Assembly (NCBI GenBank): GCA_020055645.1 | Contig: CM034546.1 | Span: forward strand, 139,769,875 to 139,833,874 | Reading direction: 5' to 3' | Source of the DNA: Tomocerus qinae | Lineage: Eukaryota > Arthropoda > Collembola > Entomobryomorpha > Tomoceridae | Length of the DNA stretch: 64,000 nt | Part shown: piece after piece, positions 25,801 to 34,549 of the stretch | Layout of the letters: each line of letters opens with the position of its first letter | Numbering within the stretch: position 1 is the stretch's first letter | Program-made: the position numbers and the translations under genes | The notes under the pieces: generated by a model | What the model saw: the letters and a program-made list of their open reading frames with translations, nothing else | What the model was told of the DNA's origin: nothing | Databases searched by the model: none

Positions 25801-28800
25801 CAACGCTCGCACTTCTAGGGCCATCTCATTTCATAACATTCATGATTTTTATTTAGTCTAGTTATGGGGTCATCATTTGACCTTTTGTGACTGTCCACAG
25901 GCTGAACTACAACAGCTGCAAAGTCAAATAAGAGCTCGTTGGAAATGTCGGATGATAACTTGGTTCGTGAAGTTACGTTATTCTTTATATCTGTACCCTG
26001 ATTCCCCATAAGAGGGGATATGTGGTTAATGCAATTAAAATTGCGACCTTACGGACCTTTACGAACCAAGTTATTTCTTTAGCTTTTCAACGAGGTATTT
26101 TTCGACTCTGTAGCTGTTGTAGAACGACCGGATCTTGGAATCTAAGTTGACAAGTTTTCCATGCAAGCTAAAAGATGCACCTTAACCCAAAATCCTTTAT
26201 CTTGTCAATTAACGCAAATCTGTGCACCTCTCATAATTTGGAACATTGCCAACAACTTATTAAACCGACACCGACATTAAAAATTCTGAGGGATGACACG
26301 GATTTCCGTGAATTGACAAAACATAAATTCATTAGTCACGCAACTCTCAGAATTTTCAACATAGCTGATATGTGATGTAATATGGTATTGGGAGTAGCAA
26401 AACTTCTGAAAAGGACACTTGAATTTATAGTCACAGTCACAGTAGCAAATGTCCAAAGCGTTCCACTGGAAACTGAGGTTTTAGCTATACGTTGCCTGCT
26501 GAGCAATGTTTTTGGATGGGTGTCTAGTATGCGAGTTGTAGCTATAGCTTTTATACCAATGAGCTTGATTACGCAGACTAAAGCCCATACTCCCAACTCT
26601 GACTTCAGACCACTCCAAAACTTATGAGTGACTTAAGACCACCTTTCCTCAAAATCGGTACCACGATATCCTCATCTCAAGGCAATCTTATAACAATATC
26701 TTTTGTCCATCTTATCGGTACCATGATCATCATCTTATGGTTTTTCGGATGGGAATGCGGCAGGAGGGAGTGTCAATAGGAGGGTAATTGGATTTTTGAT
26801 GAAAATTCAAGTATCTGTAGTAACCCCACCGATTTTGTCTAAAATTTTGCTTTGACGAGATCGTAAGATGAACTTGAGATGAACTTTCCTTGATTTTATG
26901 AAAGACGGGACTCAAGACAGTCTTAAGTATAAGACGATCTTGTCACAGTAATCGTGGTACCGATTTTCAATAAGATCTCAACTGGTTTAAGATGATCTTA
27001 CGTAAGATTATCTTAAGATGGTTTAGACTGTTTAAGTCTAGCATCTAAACAACTCAGTTCCTCGCCTAAATCCTATAGCGCTGCAATAACATTACACATT
27101 TATGGGGAAAACTCTAGCACCCTATTCGGGTCGGTAATTCGTTAAATTACTCGGGACTCTGTGTTGGGAAACCAGTTATAGGTAACACTATATCTGAAAC
27201 ACTTATCTTTATAGCTTATCATTATGGATTGTTGAAAATTGGAAGAGATTACACAAATTTAAATATATGGAGATAATGAGGAGTTGTGAATTTAATTGAG
27301 TGCAAGGTGTCGATATCTCTTTGTACATGCAACGAATATATTTGTATTTGTTTAATTACCGTTTCCCACGACATGCTGTTGAATCAAATCGGCTGAAACA
27401 AGGAATAAGTTATAATAATCGGCCATCTTTGCAAATCATAAATCTTTGTAGACAATTAAAATGAAACTAACTCATGTTGACGTGTGCTAGGCCCGGCCTC
27501 TCCTGCACTGCTCGGTCACCTAAAACAAAATGACTTGGTTATTATCGGAAAACTTTTGCTTATAACACCTATATTAGTTGGCACTAATCTTTAAATCACT
27601 TACAATGTGTTATTTTCCCAGATCCTGTATTTGCGAAAGACATTAAGATAAATAAAAGTCATTAACCGCCAAGGCATTAAAAAACAAAAGGTGCCTTTCT
27701 GGGAGTCTTTTTGCCCAGCAAATTAGCAACAGGTAATTTGGTTATTTTAAATAAAATAAATTGCAATATGTATGTCATTGTCATTCTATTATATAATCGC
27801 AGACTGAGAAAAATTTACCCACCTATATATATATGTCTGGTAGGGTAAAGGAGGATATGCAATAAAAAACTGGAGTAGAGGTCTTGTAGCCCTTAAAATT
27901 TCACCCAGACAACATGTATATGTTCCTATACCTAAAATGAGACCCTGAGGCTGTAGGATTTTTAAAGAAAATATAATAGTATATGGCCGGAGTAGGGAAA
28001 ATTTTTTTTTCAAAAATCGATTTGGAGGGGTTGGCCGGGGTTTTTAACACTTTTAAGCTTATCCCCAGGTAGAGGGAAAGTTCCAGCAACTTTTATGGAA
28101 AAATTGGTACCATAAGGTACCGTAAGGTTCTAGTGGTACCGTAAGGAAAGGTGTTGGAAAGACGCAAAACATTGACACACCCAATTTGGGGCAACCGATT
28201 TCAAAATGTAACACCTCAAAAAATAGGATACAAAATTCTGCACTGGGCATTGTCTCCTGATTTTTTTTATCTTTTCATAGAACAGAGAACGAGACGAGTT
28301 TGTCAAACTCCGATGTATTTCTCCCACTCCAAAAACTAGTAAATTTTGAAAAATTTTTATTCCCTACGGGCGGTGTGTTATCAAAGTTTTGCGTATCGTC
28401 GAGTCAGCCTTAAGAATTTATAATTTTGTATCCACGATTCTCTACTGTTCTTAGAATAACTAATCTTAAATCCCAGCTTAAATGTAACGCTCAGTTAAGG
28501 TATCTGTAAACTTGCTAATGTCAACTATATTTTTTTAAACCCTCAATTTGTTTTTAATATAACGTTCCTAGCAGCAACCACTAGTGGATCTAAATTGTTC
28601 AATTCAGATCCATGATGAAAACCAGTGAAATTCCATTTTCAATATGCCCGTAATAGCCAAATTCACATTCTCTCACCATACCATAACTACACCAGCTTTG
28701 CCGTGGAACAGGTGGGATTTATTAGGTCACGAATCTAATTGGGTTCAGCGAAAGCCATGTATCTTTAAAGCATAATTATTTTTAAATTAACTTAAAGTAG

Positions 28801-29195
28801 AATTTTGTCTTATTTTTATTTTCAGTATTATGACATGATGAAAATGTTTTCAGCAATTGCCAAATTGTCATGATGTTATTTGTTGTTTGTGTGTAAAATT
28901 ATTTAATAAAAATTATTTTTATAAAAATTGGTAAGACTTAAAAAAGAAGCTAGGATTGGTACATTAAGACTTAACATTGTTAGCCTAATTAATACATTTT
29001 TATTATTGATAGACGTACCGGGTCCTCCGAGTATGAAAATGACTGGTACTCTGGGTTCGCTGAATCGTACAGCGGAAGAAGACGAGGAGAGTTTCTGGGC
29101 GGCGGTTGCCAGTCGGTTGGGCATGTCACTCCAGTCACTCGTCTCTGTAGATGTAAAGCGACCATCGGATTCCAGTTCACTCATCAGCTGCGTCT
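16875..29195 (-). CDS. Two-domain adenylate kinase (AK5-like), 14 exons, N-terminus missing
   Basis: Exons: 29195-29019, 27624-27604, 27519-27472, 27392-27360, 24108-23966, 23890-23739, 23657-23627, 22372-22339, 21441-21262, 21193-21122, 20106-19898, 17562-17488, 17402-17292, 17009-16875. All junction phases agree, giving 472 codons plus TAA. Adenylate kinases interconvert ATP+AMP and 2 ADP. Domain 1 has PVIFILGGPG plus microexon SGKITH plus CDRAVQ (Walker A intact), HVNMTDLIQQ (the usual DLLR Arg is Gln), LISGYPRS, then RVDRVILLNW and LARMELKNY; its LID lacks the usual Gly-Arg-x-Asp-Asp. VDGERQPTDVYADF closes it and leads into a linker. Domain 2 has VIWVIGGPGSNKQKL (degraded Walker A), ISIGNELRKAV, VIVDGFPRTQEQ, VCVLLDCSE, RRADD, KRRLEIY, and ends VDGDQERIEVQREF. 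One or more 5' exons (DPY30-like in vertebrate AK5) were not found. The 17562-17488 exon appears to use a GC donor. The adenylate kinase family is secure; the AK5 assignment is inferred from the tandem layout. Confidence 0.9.
18116..18818. mobile_element. Nested 0.7-kb foldback element
   Basis: Arms of about 320 bp start GAGTGAAAATATAAGAGATC and end GATCTCTTATATTTTCACTC. The arms contain TGGACCGATTTTGACGAAAC-type sequence and differ by scattered substitutions. It is inserted in CATGGGACTTAGCATGGGG repeats that continue on both sides. Confidence 0.85.
18823..19172. repeat. CATGGGACTTAGCATGGGGATTTAA minisatellite
   Basis: About 25-base units with internal half-unit variation. The same units occur left of the nested foldback at 18058-18115, so the foldback was inserted into this array. 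Confidence 0.9.
19175..19455 (-). mobile_element. 3' end of a LINE, same family as 62521-62800
   Basis: The reverse complement matches 62521-62800 nearly base for base over about 180 bases, from ACACATTAAACTTATGTTTG to GGCACTCAAATAAATACGAA. It ends in a tandem GAATAT/AATACG tail, the usual microsatellite-like LINE 3' terminus. It is 5' truncated. Confidence 0.85.
21762..22210. mobile_element. Nested foldbacks in an adenylate kinase-like gene intron
   Basis: Three inverted pairs: the outer pair TTCACGCTGCGCCCGTTA (about 21783) with its mirror (about 22177); a middle pair around CAATAAGATTAAAGAATAAT (21826) mirrored near 22008; and TGACACAGCAGCCGAC (about 22055) mirrored at about 22125-22142. 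The AAACGAACTCGTGCTCACTG-like spacer is itself palindromic. The family motif CAATAAGATTGGAGAA also occurs at 23341. Confidence 0.7.
22963..23146. mobile_element. 184-bp MITE with 8-bp target duplication (CCGAGTTA)
   Basis: Termini CAAGCACGTATCCAG and CTGGATACGTGCTTG are inverted. CCGAGTTA flanks both ends (22955-22962 and 23147-23154). The middle has GGGGGCC runs and a GCGCTTCGCGC hairpin. It lies in the intron between adenylate kinase-like exons 22372 and 23627. Confidence 0.88.
23331..23496. repeat. Small foldback, GAAGTTGTGACAATAAGATT family
   Basis: GAAGTTGTGACAATAAGATT at 23331 is mirrored by AATCTTATTTTCACAACTTC ending at 23496. It shares the CAATAAGATTGGAGAA motif with the foldback at 21.8-22.0 kb. 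Confidence 0.7.
24744..25559. mobile_element. Cluster of decayed AGCCGGCTA-rich MITEs, hAT-like
   Basis: The clearest copy is 25282-25559, starting CAGTGTTCCATTTTAGCC and ending GGTCATCAAACACTG, with an imperfect 8-bp duplication (CCCATGAA against CCTAGGAA). A reverse copy ends AAAATGGAACACTG at 24984, and a third end (GTCACTGAGCACTG) is at about 25265. All carry repeated AGCCGGCTA and GGCTGGC motifs. Another fragment is near 32820. It is intronic in the adenylate kinase-like gene. Confidence 0.65.
26625..26985. repeat. Decayed inverted repeat
   Basis: TCAAAATCGGTACCACGAT near 26650 is mirrored by ATCGTGGTACCGATTTTCA near 26951. AAGATGATCTTACGTAAGAT palindromes follow at about 26979. Intronic. 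Confidence 0.5.
27604..27624 (-). other. 21-base microexon of the adenylate kinase-like gene
   Basis: It is flanked by an AAATACAG acceptor and a GTAAGTG donor, phase 1 at both ends. It encodes S-G-K-I-T-H plus split Gly and Cys codons, restoring GGPGSGKIT. Without it the Walker A lysine of domain 1 would be absent. Confidence 0.88.
27785..27846 (-). repeat. Dispersed repeat fragment (copy 2)
   Basis: Reverse-orientation copy of 14904-14955 (CAGACTGAGAAAAATTTACC, then CCACCTATATATATATGTCT). Confidence 0.65.
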
Positions 29196-29226
29196 CTGCA
29201 ACCCGAAAAACTCTTTTAACTCCCAA

Positions 29227-29636
29227 TTCCTTTAAATTTCTGGTAATTAGAAAGAATTGTAAAATGTGCAGCTAAAATGGGAGACCTTTTCCTAGGCAAA
29301 TGCCCATTCTGTAGTGAACTGGTTTTGTTGTTCGGTGTCCGCTGGGTTGCCATAGCACGCGACAAATTGACGGCTTTATTTATTCAACTGTCTTGTCATG
29401 CATGTATCATCCCATTTACTTTTCTTTTCTGCCCGAACCTACAAACAGAACCCAGAGGCGTATACATCAAATATCCTATCTCTCTCTCCGTCCACCTTTA
29501 TTTAATTTACTAAAAAATAGCAAAAAAGACTTAAAATTTTACTATAAAATACACATATAATGCTAACAAGCAATGAAAAGAACTGCAAGAAACTGCCAAA
29601 ACAATAAGCTAATGAAAATAGGCTGCGAACTAACGT
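29227..29636. other. Upstream of the first adenylate kinase-like exon found
   Basis: The N-terminal exon or exons should lie upstream of 29195. No exon with an ATG and matching donor phase was recognised here or further upstream with confidence. Confidence 0.4.
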
Positions 29637-29935
29637 GTATGGCACACAGGAATTTTTGTATGGCAAGAAATTTCATCGAAAAGTCGCGTACATTTGTATG
29701 GTATATCATGGAAAACCGTGTGGTATTGTACGGAAATTTAAGGAACAATGTGTGGTACTAAGAAAAATTGTGGCCTTAATAACAGTTGGCAATACTAGAA
29801 GTAATAATATTTTATAAGTATACCTTATCATATTAGTAATAACAATACTATAGGAATTAGATGGCAGTTTAAACAAAAATTTAGGTACTGATGATGATAT
29901 CTCTTGCCATACAAAAATTCCTGTGTGTGCCATAC
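29637..29935. mobile_element. Foldback with GTATGGCACACA ends
   Basis: GTATGGCACACAGGAATTTT at 29637 is mirrored by AAAATTCCTGTGTGTGCCATAC ending at 29935. TGTATGG is repeated internally. The same terminal motif flanks the element at 52177-52765. Confidence 0.7.
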
Positions 29936-30229
29936 AAATTCCTATTTTCCCATGAAAATATATACCAGTACCAAAAATCCGTCCCCGAAATGTCAGTATA
30001 AAATTGTAACAGAACGGTATTTAGAAATCCGTTCCGGGGGGAGTAAGACGTCTTATAGGCAAATCTAAAAAGTTTGGCTTTATTTTGTGAGAATGAGTCA
30101 AAAATTTCCTTGAAATAAAATATAATCGTGCACAGCGCGAAAAATTTACCGAAATTTTGATTGTTAATTTTTTATTCTGAAATATTATTCTGAAGTTTTT
30201 ATAGCCCAAAAATTTAAAAACGTTTACTA

Positions 30230-31213
30230 AAGACAGAAATTATTTTTTATAGGAAAATGAAAAAAATGGATCTTCACTTGACATTTTTAGTTACATTTAT
30301 TTCTGTACTTTAGTGTTGTGAACTAGCATCTTTGGTCAAAAAATTCATCTTTCAGTACTTCAAGGCCTGCCTATGTGAAATATTACCAAAATATCGGAAT
30401 ATGAAATAACTTCGAAATTATCGTCCCGATTTGAATGAAACTTGGAACAGAAGGCAACAATCGCAGTATCTCGAGGTATTTTTTGAATTTGTAAAAAATT
30501 CGAATTTCTTCACTTTCAAAAGTACGAAATAAATTTTGAAATATGCAGTTTTTCATATAAGTAATTGTTTAATCAAAATACTACCCGATTAAAAATAAAG
30601 CCCTTGTAAAGTTATGGTTATTAGGGGGAAATAATATTTCAAAATTGTTGACCTCTACGAGATGTTAGAAAATTTCATTTTTCGTCGAAAAATGTCGATG
30701 TGAGGTGTCGTTCAGAAGCTAAAGATGGGATAAAAGCCGAATATGTAGCTATTTTTGCAACAGAAGACCTCATAAAGAGGTCAAAGGTCATGTTTGTGAA
30801 AATTGGAATGTCTGAAAGCCCTTTTATAACATTGTAACTTAGGATTGTGCGTTGTGCCTGTTCCAGTGCCTACCTAACATGGCAAAATGTATTCATCTTT
30901 CCTGCCAATTAAAACACTTTTCAATATCTGTTTGTTTACTAGCAATCTAATGCAATCAATCAATAGCATCGTAATGATACGTGTACTGTATGATGGACAA
31001 GAGTTCAAAATTTGAATTTTTGACAATTTCAAAAAACATCCCGAGATACTTGTTGACTTCTATTCCAAGTTTCATCGAAATCGGGCCCTGGAAAATTGAA
31101 AAATGAATTTTTTTGACCAAAGATGTTAGTCAAGTGCACAGATAAAAGTAACTAAAAATGTCCACTGAAGATCCATTTTTTTCATTTTCCTATATTAAAT
31201 AATTTCTGTCTAA
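30230..31213. mobile_element. 1-kb foldback element
   Basis: Left arm about 30230-30540 is mirrored by right arm about 30995-31213. Both contain GGAAAATGAAAAAAATGGAT and a CCCGATTT(G/C)(A/G)ATGAAACTTGG motif in inverted orientation. The arms carry scattered differences. No coding capacity. Confidence 0.8.
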
Positions 31214-32400
31214 ATCATTTACATTTTTGAAATCCTTGAAGCATGAATCGCCTAGATGGATACAAAATATTTCCACCCTCAGATTATGCTTTAAAAAATT
31301 TATTTAAATAAAATTCCAGCGAAGAGCATGTATGATATTAATCGACGGCTAAGCTGTACCGGGCTCCGATATCACCATGTACGATTTTTGAGTTGGGCTG
31401 ATTGAGAGGAATCATTTTTTTAAAACCAATAAATCTTTTTTTGGGATTTATTTATTTTTAAAGGAAATTACTGGCTTCGCAAATGTTATTTCTTAAGTTT
31501 TTCATTCGCCAGGCCTTAAATACATTTTAAACATTAGATATTAGGAGGCAGAGGTTTATTAGCGTTGGCAGAGAAGGTTGAAGTTACCAATCTCCCACTT
31601 AATAGCTACGGCCCTTTGGATGTGTTTAGTATAAACGGATGAGAAATAGATTGGCTGTCATTTAACTAGAACATCTTTTTCATATTGCCCCAGCTCGGCC
31701 AGGATCTTATTGTTCCGTCGCGTCCACGTCCATCCATACGATGTAATGCTCTCTTATTACAGGTACCACAATATCACTGGAATAAACTTATCACAGTCAG
31801 TATATAGTAGCCAAGCCCCACAGCCACAGCTGCCTGCTACCGCCGCCGAAAATAATTTTTAATGTTTTCCAATTCGTGTTCATTTTTCCTTTGATTATAT
31901 TTCTACTGCTATGGCTATGAGTAAAGTTAGGATTTTTAATTGGAATGTAAACCAGGTTTTGGTCATCATTTTGAGTGGAAAATTCTCGAAGTGGGAATGT
32001 TCCCATTTTCCAAGGGAGAAAAATGGAAAAAATGGTATTTAAAGTGTGTGGAAAATTGGAAATAGATATATCAACTGAAAAAACAGACTCCTACACCTTA
32101 AGATGGTGACACCTTTTCCTCACTTTCTCCCCAAATAACTGGCGTATTGAAGGGGAGACTCAAAGCATATGCTTTCAGCTTCAGACTTTGTTCAACACGC
32201 ATACAGTTTAGCGGTGGCCGACGCTGACGACCTTTGGGTACAGCGGCAGTCCTGCAAATAATTCTGCATTTGCGCCACAGAAAATACAACCAAAAGCAAC
32301 GTGAGAGTGAGCTGAGTGCTAGTAGTAGTAAACGACTGTAATGGATAGCCACCTTTTACAACTGGTGTGAGTTATTAATTAGTTTGTATTTTCAACGTAC
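31214..32400. other. Non-coding stretch
   Basis: No gene recognised. An ORF at 32098-32352 (minus) follows a TTATTTGCAG acceptor-like site inside it, but its peptide shows no recognisable motif. Confidence 0.35.
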
Positions 32401-32406
32401 CCAAAC

Positions 32407-32570
32407 CAGGGTTGCGTTTTGTCCGGATGAAATTGGTTTTGTCCACTGGACAAAACCATTTCGTCCACTAGACATAACCATTTTGTCCGGATAAAATTAA
32501 TTTTATCCAGTGGATAAAAACCATTTTATCCAATTCGTCCACACCTCTCTATCCGGATACCGCAACCCTG
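32407..32570. mobile_element. 164-bp hAT-type MITE with 8-bp target duplication (ACCCAAAC)
   Basis: Starts CAGGGTTGCGTTTTGTCCGG and ends CCGGATACCGCAACCCTG. It is flanked by ACCCAAAC at 32399-32406 and 32571-32578. The interior repeats TTTTGTCC/TTTTATCC and GGACAAAA blocks, making it almost wholly self-complementary. Confidence 0.92.
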
Positions 32571-32931
32571 ACCCAAACGTCTCTGATAGCAATAGAAGTT
32601 TCCCAAAATTAATTGGTGGCCGGTCACCAAATTAACACGAATAGGTATTGAAATGACTCCAATACCTGTCTGTGTAATCCTTGAATTTTGGAAAAAGTCT
32701 AATATATAACCGCCTGGCTCGCTTGTTACTTCATAATACTCATCTAATTTTGTGGTGAACCTACAGGGAATTCCAATCCCATACCCAAAATGATAATTTT
32801 AAAATATGCCTTGTATGCAGTGTTTTATTTTAGCCGGTTTTTTACATTTTAGTCAGTCACCTGGATAAAATGGTCATAATGGAAAAAAACACAAAGAATA
32901 CATAAAACATCGTTCCTTTTGAACGTCATGA

Positions 32932-33541
32932 CCAAGGGCGTATCTTAGAAATTGGACCTAGGGGGTGCTAATTTATAGAAATGGGTACTATATATAAATG
33001 AAACAAATGAGAACGCAACAGTAAATTGGTAAAAAGAAGAAATTTTCGCGCGAAGCGCGAAAAAATTTGCGATTTTTATTCTTCCTTTTCAAAAAATCCC
33101 CTTTATATCGACATTTAGTGGGGTTGGGGTTCAGTAGGATTTAGCACCCCTTCTAAATACGTAATTTATCTGCCTTCACCCACTTAATAGTATGGTGGAT
33201 TAAATTTTAGGTGCTTTAAAAAAACCCATTTCAAAAGTGACCCATTGCTATGGACATTTCCATTTTGTAACCATATGTAAGATAATACTATATGAGGTTC
33301 AATGTAGGAAAAAAAAGGATTCGAAATGCTCAAACTGATTACAGATTAAAAATGCTCAAACAAATTCGAAAATGCTCAAAAATAAGATACGTACATGCAA
33401 TTGTGTCTTATGCAAAAAATGTTTCTTCCAATTTGGAATTAAATAATTAAATATTAAATAAATGGCCAAAACACGATAATATCCAGTGTAATTTCAAAAT
33501 ATTTAGGGGGTGCTTAAGCACCCCCCTAAATACGTCCTTGG
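32932..33541. mobile_element. 610-bp terminal-inverted-repeat element, CCAAGGRCGTAT ends
   Basis: Starts CCAAGGGCGTATCTTAGAAA and ends CCCCCCTAAATACGTCCTTGG. It is flanked on both sides by TCATGA (32926-32931 and 33542-33547). TCATGA is its own reverse complement, so it could be a 6-bp target duplication or an extension of the inverted repeat. It contains a TTCGCGCGAAGCGCGAA hairpin at about 33046. No ORF. Confidence 0.8.
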
Positions 33542-33773
33542 TCATGACTAGTTAAATATACAAAATAAAATAAGACTTGAATCCAATTTTTAATATTACA
33601 TTGCATCTAGACCTCCAATATGGGTCTAGATTGTACAGTTTGAGGTTTTATCAGCAGATTGTTGGTACTTGCTTCTTTAGATGTACTTCTAATTACCGTC
33701 TTTCCATATTACCGCATTCTAACGCAACGGCACTGTACTTGATGAATATTTAAATTTATTTTGGTGGGAACAG

Positions 33774-33926
33774 TGTCTCGGATGTAGTTCATCCGAGACG
33801 GTAGTAGAAGGGTACAAGTTGTTCCCCACCAAAGATGTAGTTCAAACTAGCCTACACTACCTTTCTTACTAGTACAGTCAATCAGGCTCTAGCTGGGTTA
33901 GTTTGAACTACATCTTTGGTGGGAAT
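33774..33926. repeat. Two adjacent inverted repeats
   Basis: GTCTCGGATGTAGTTCATCCGAGAC is one hairpin. TTCCCCACCAAAGATGTAGT (about 33820) is mirrored by ACTACATCTTTGGTGGGAA (about 33908-33926). Both stems share ATGTAGTT. Confidence 0.7.
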
Positions 33927-34022
33927 TTTGCAAATGTAATATTAAAAGGCACGCTCAGACTTTGGTCGTTTTGTTTTTGATAGCATAATGCATGTAATTG
34001 CATTTATTTTATTGTTTAAATC

Positions 34023-34541
34023 AATAAAAATTTTGTAATTGACAAAAAATTGCTCAAAAATTTTGTAATTGACAAAAAATTGCTCAAAAATTTTGTAATT
34101 GACAAAAAATTGCTCAAAAATTTTGTAATTGACAAAAAATTGCTCAAAAATTTTGTATTGACAAAAAATTGCTCAAAAATTTTGTAATTGACAAAAAATT
34201 GCTCAAAAATTTTGTAATTGACAAAAAATTGCTCAAAAATTTTGTAATTGACAAAAAATTGCTCAAAAATTTTGTAATTGACAAAAAATTGCTCAAAAAT
34301 TTTGTAATTGACAAAAAATTGCTCAAAAATTTTGTAATTGACAAAAAATTGCTCAAAAATTTTGTAATTGACAAAAAATTGCTCAAAAATTTTGTAATTG
34401 ACAAAAAATTGCTCAAAAATTTTGTAATTGACAAAAAATTGCTCAAAAATTTTTTAATTGACAAAAAATTGCTCAAAAATTTTTTAATTGACAAAAAATT
34501 GCTCAAAAATTTTGTAATTGACAAAAAATTGCTCAAAAATT
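34023..34541. repeat. 30-bp tandem repeat, about 17 copies
   Basis: Unit AAAAATTTTGTAATTGACAA plus AAAATTGCTC, nearly perfect. One unit is 1 base short (about 34155) and two have TTTTTTAATTG. The period is divisible by three, so both strands show apparent 125-130 codon ORFs (repeating LLKNFVIDKK and FLSNFLSITK). These are not taken as genes. Confidence 0.97.
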
Positions 34542-34549
34542 TTTAAAAC

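Noticed and set aside
27472-29195. Apparent loss of the Walker A motif (GGPG-DRAVQ) in kinase domain 1
   Set aside because: An in-phase 21-base microexon with strong splice sites restores it, so domain 1 is not a P-loop-less pseudokinase.
32098-32352. 84-codon minus ORF after an acceptor-like TTATTTGCAG
   Set aside because: Considered as an upstream exon of the kinase gene; the peptide has no adenylate kinase or DPY30 feature and the phase cannot be tested.
34144-34546. 125-130 codon ORFs on both strands
   Set aside because: They are only the translation of a 30-bp tandem repeat; no start context or non-repeat sequence supports a gene.
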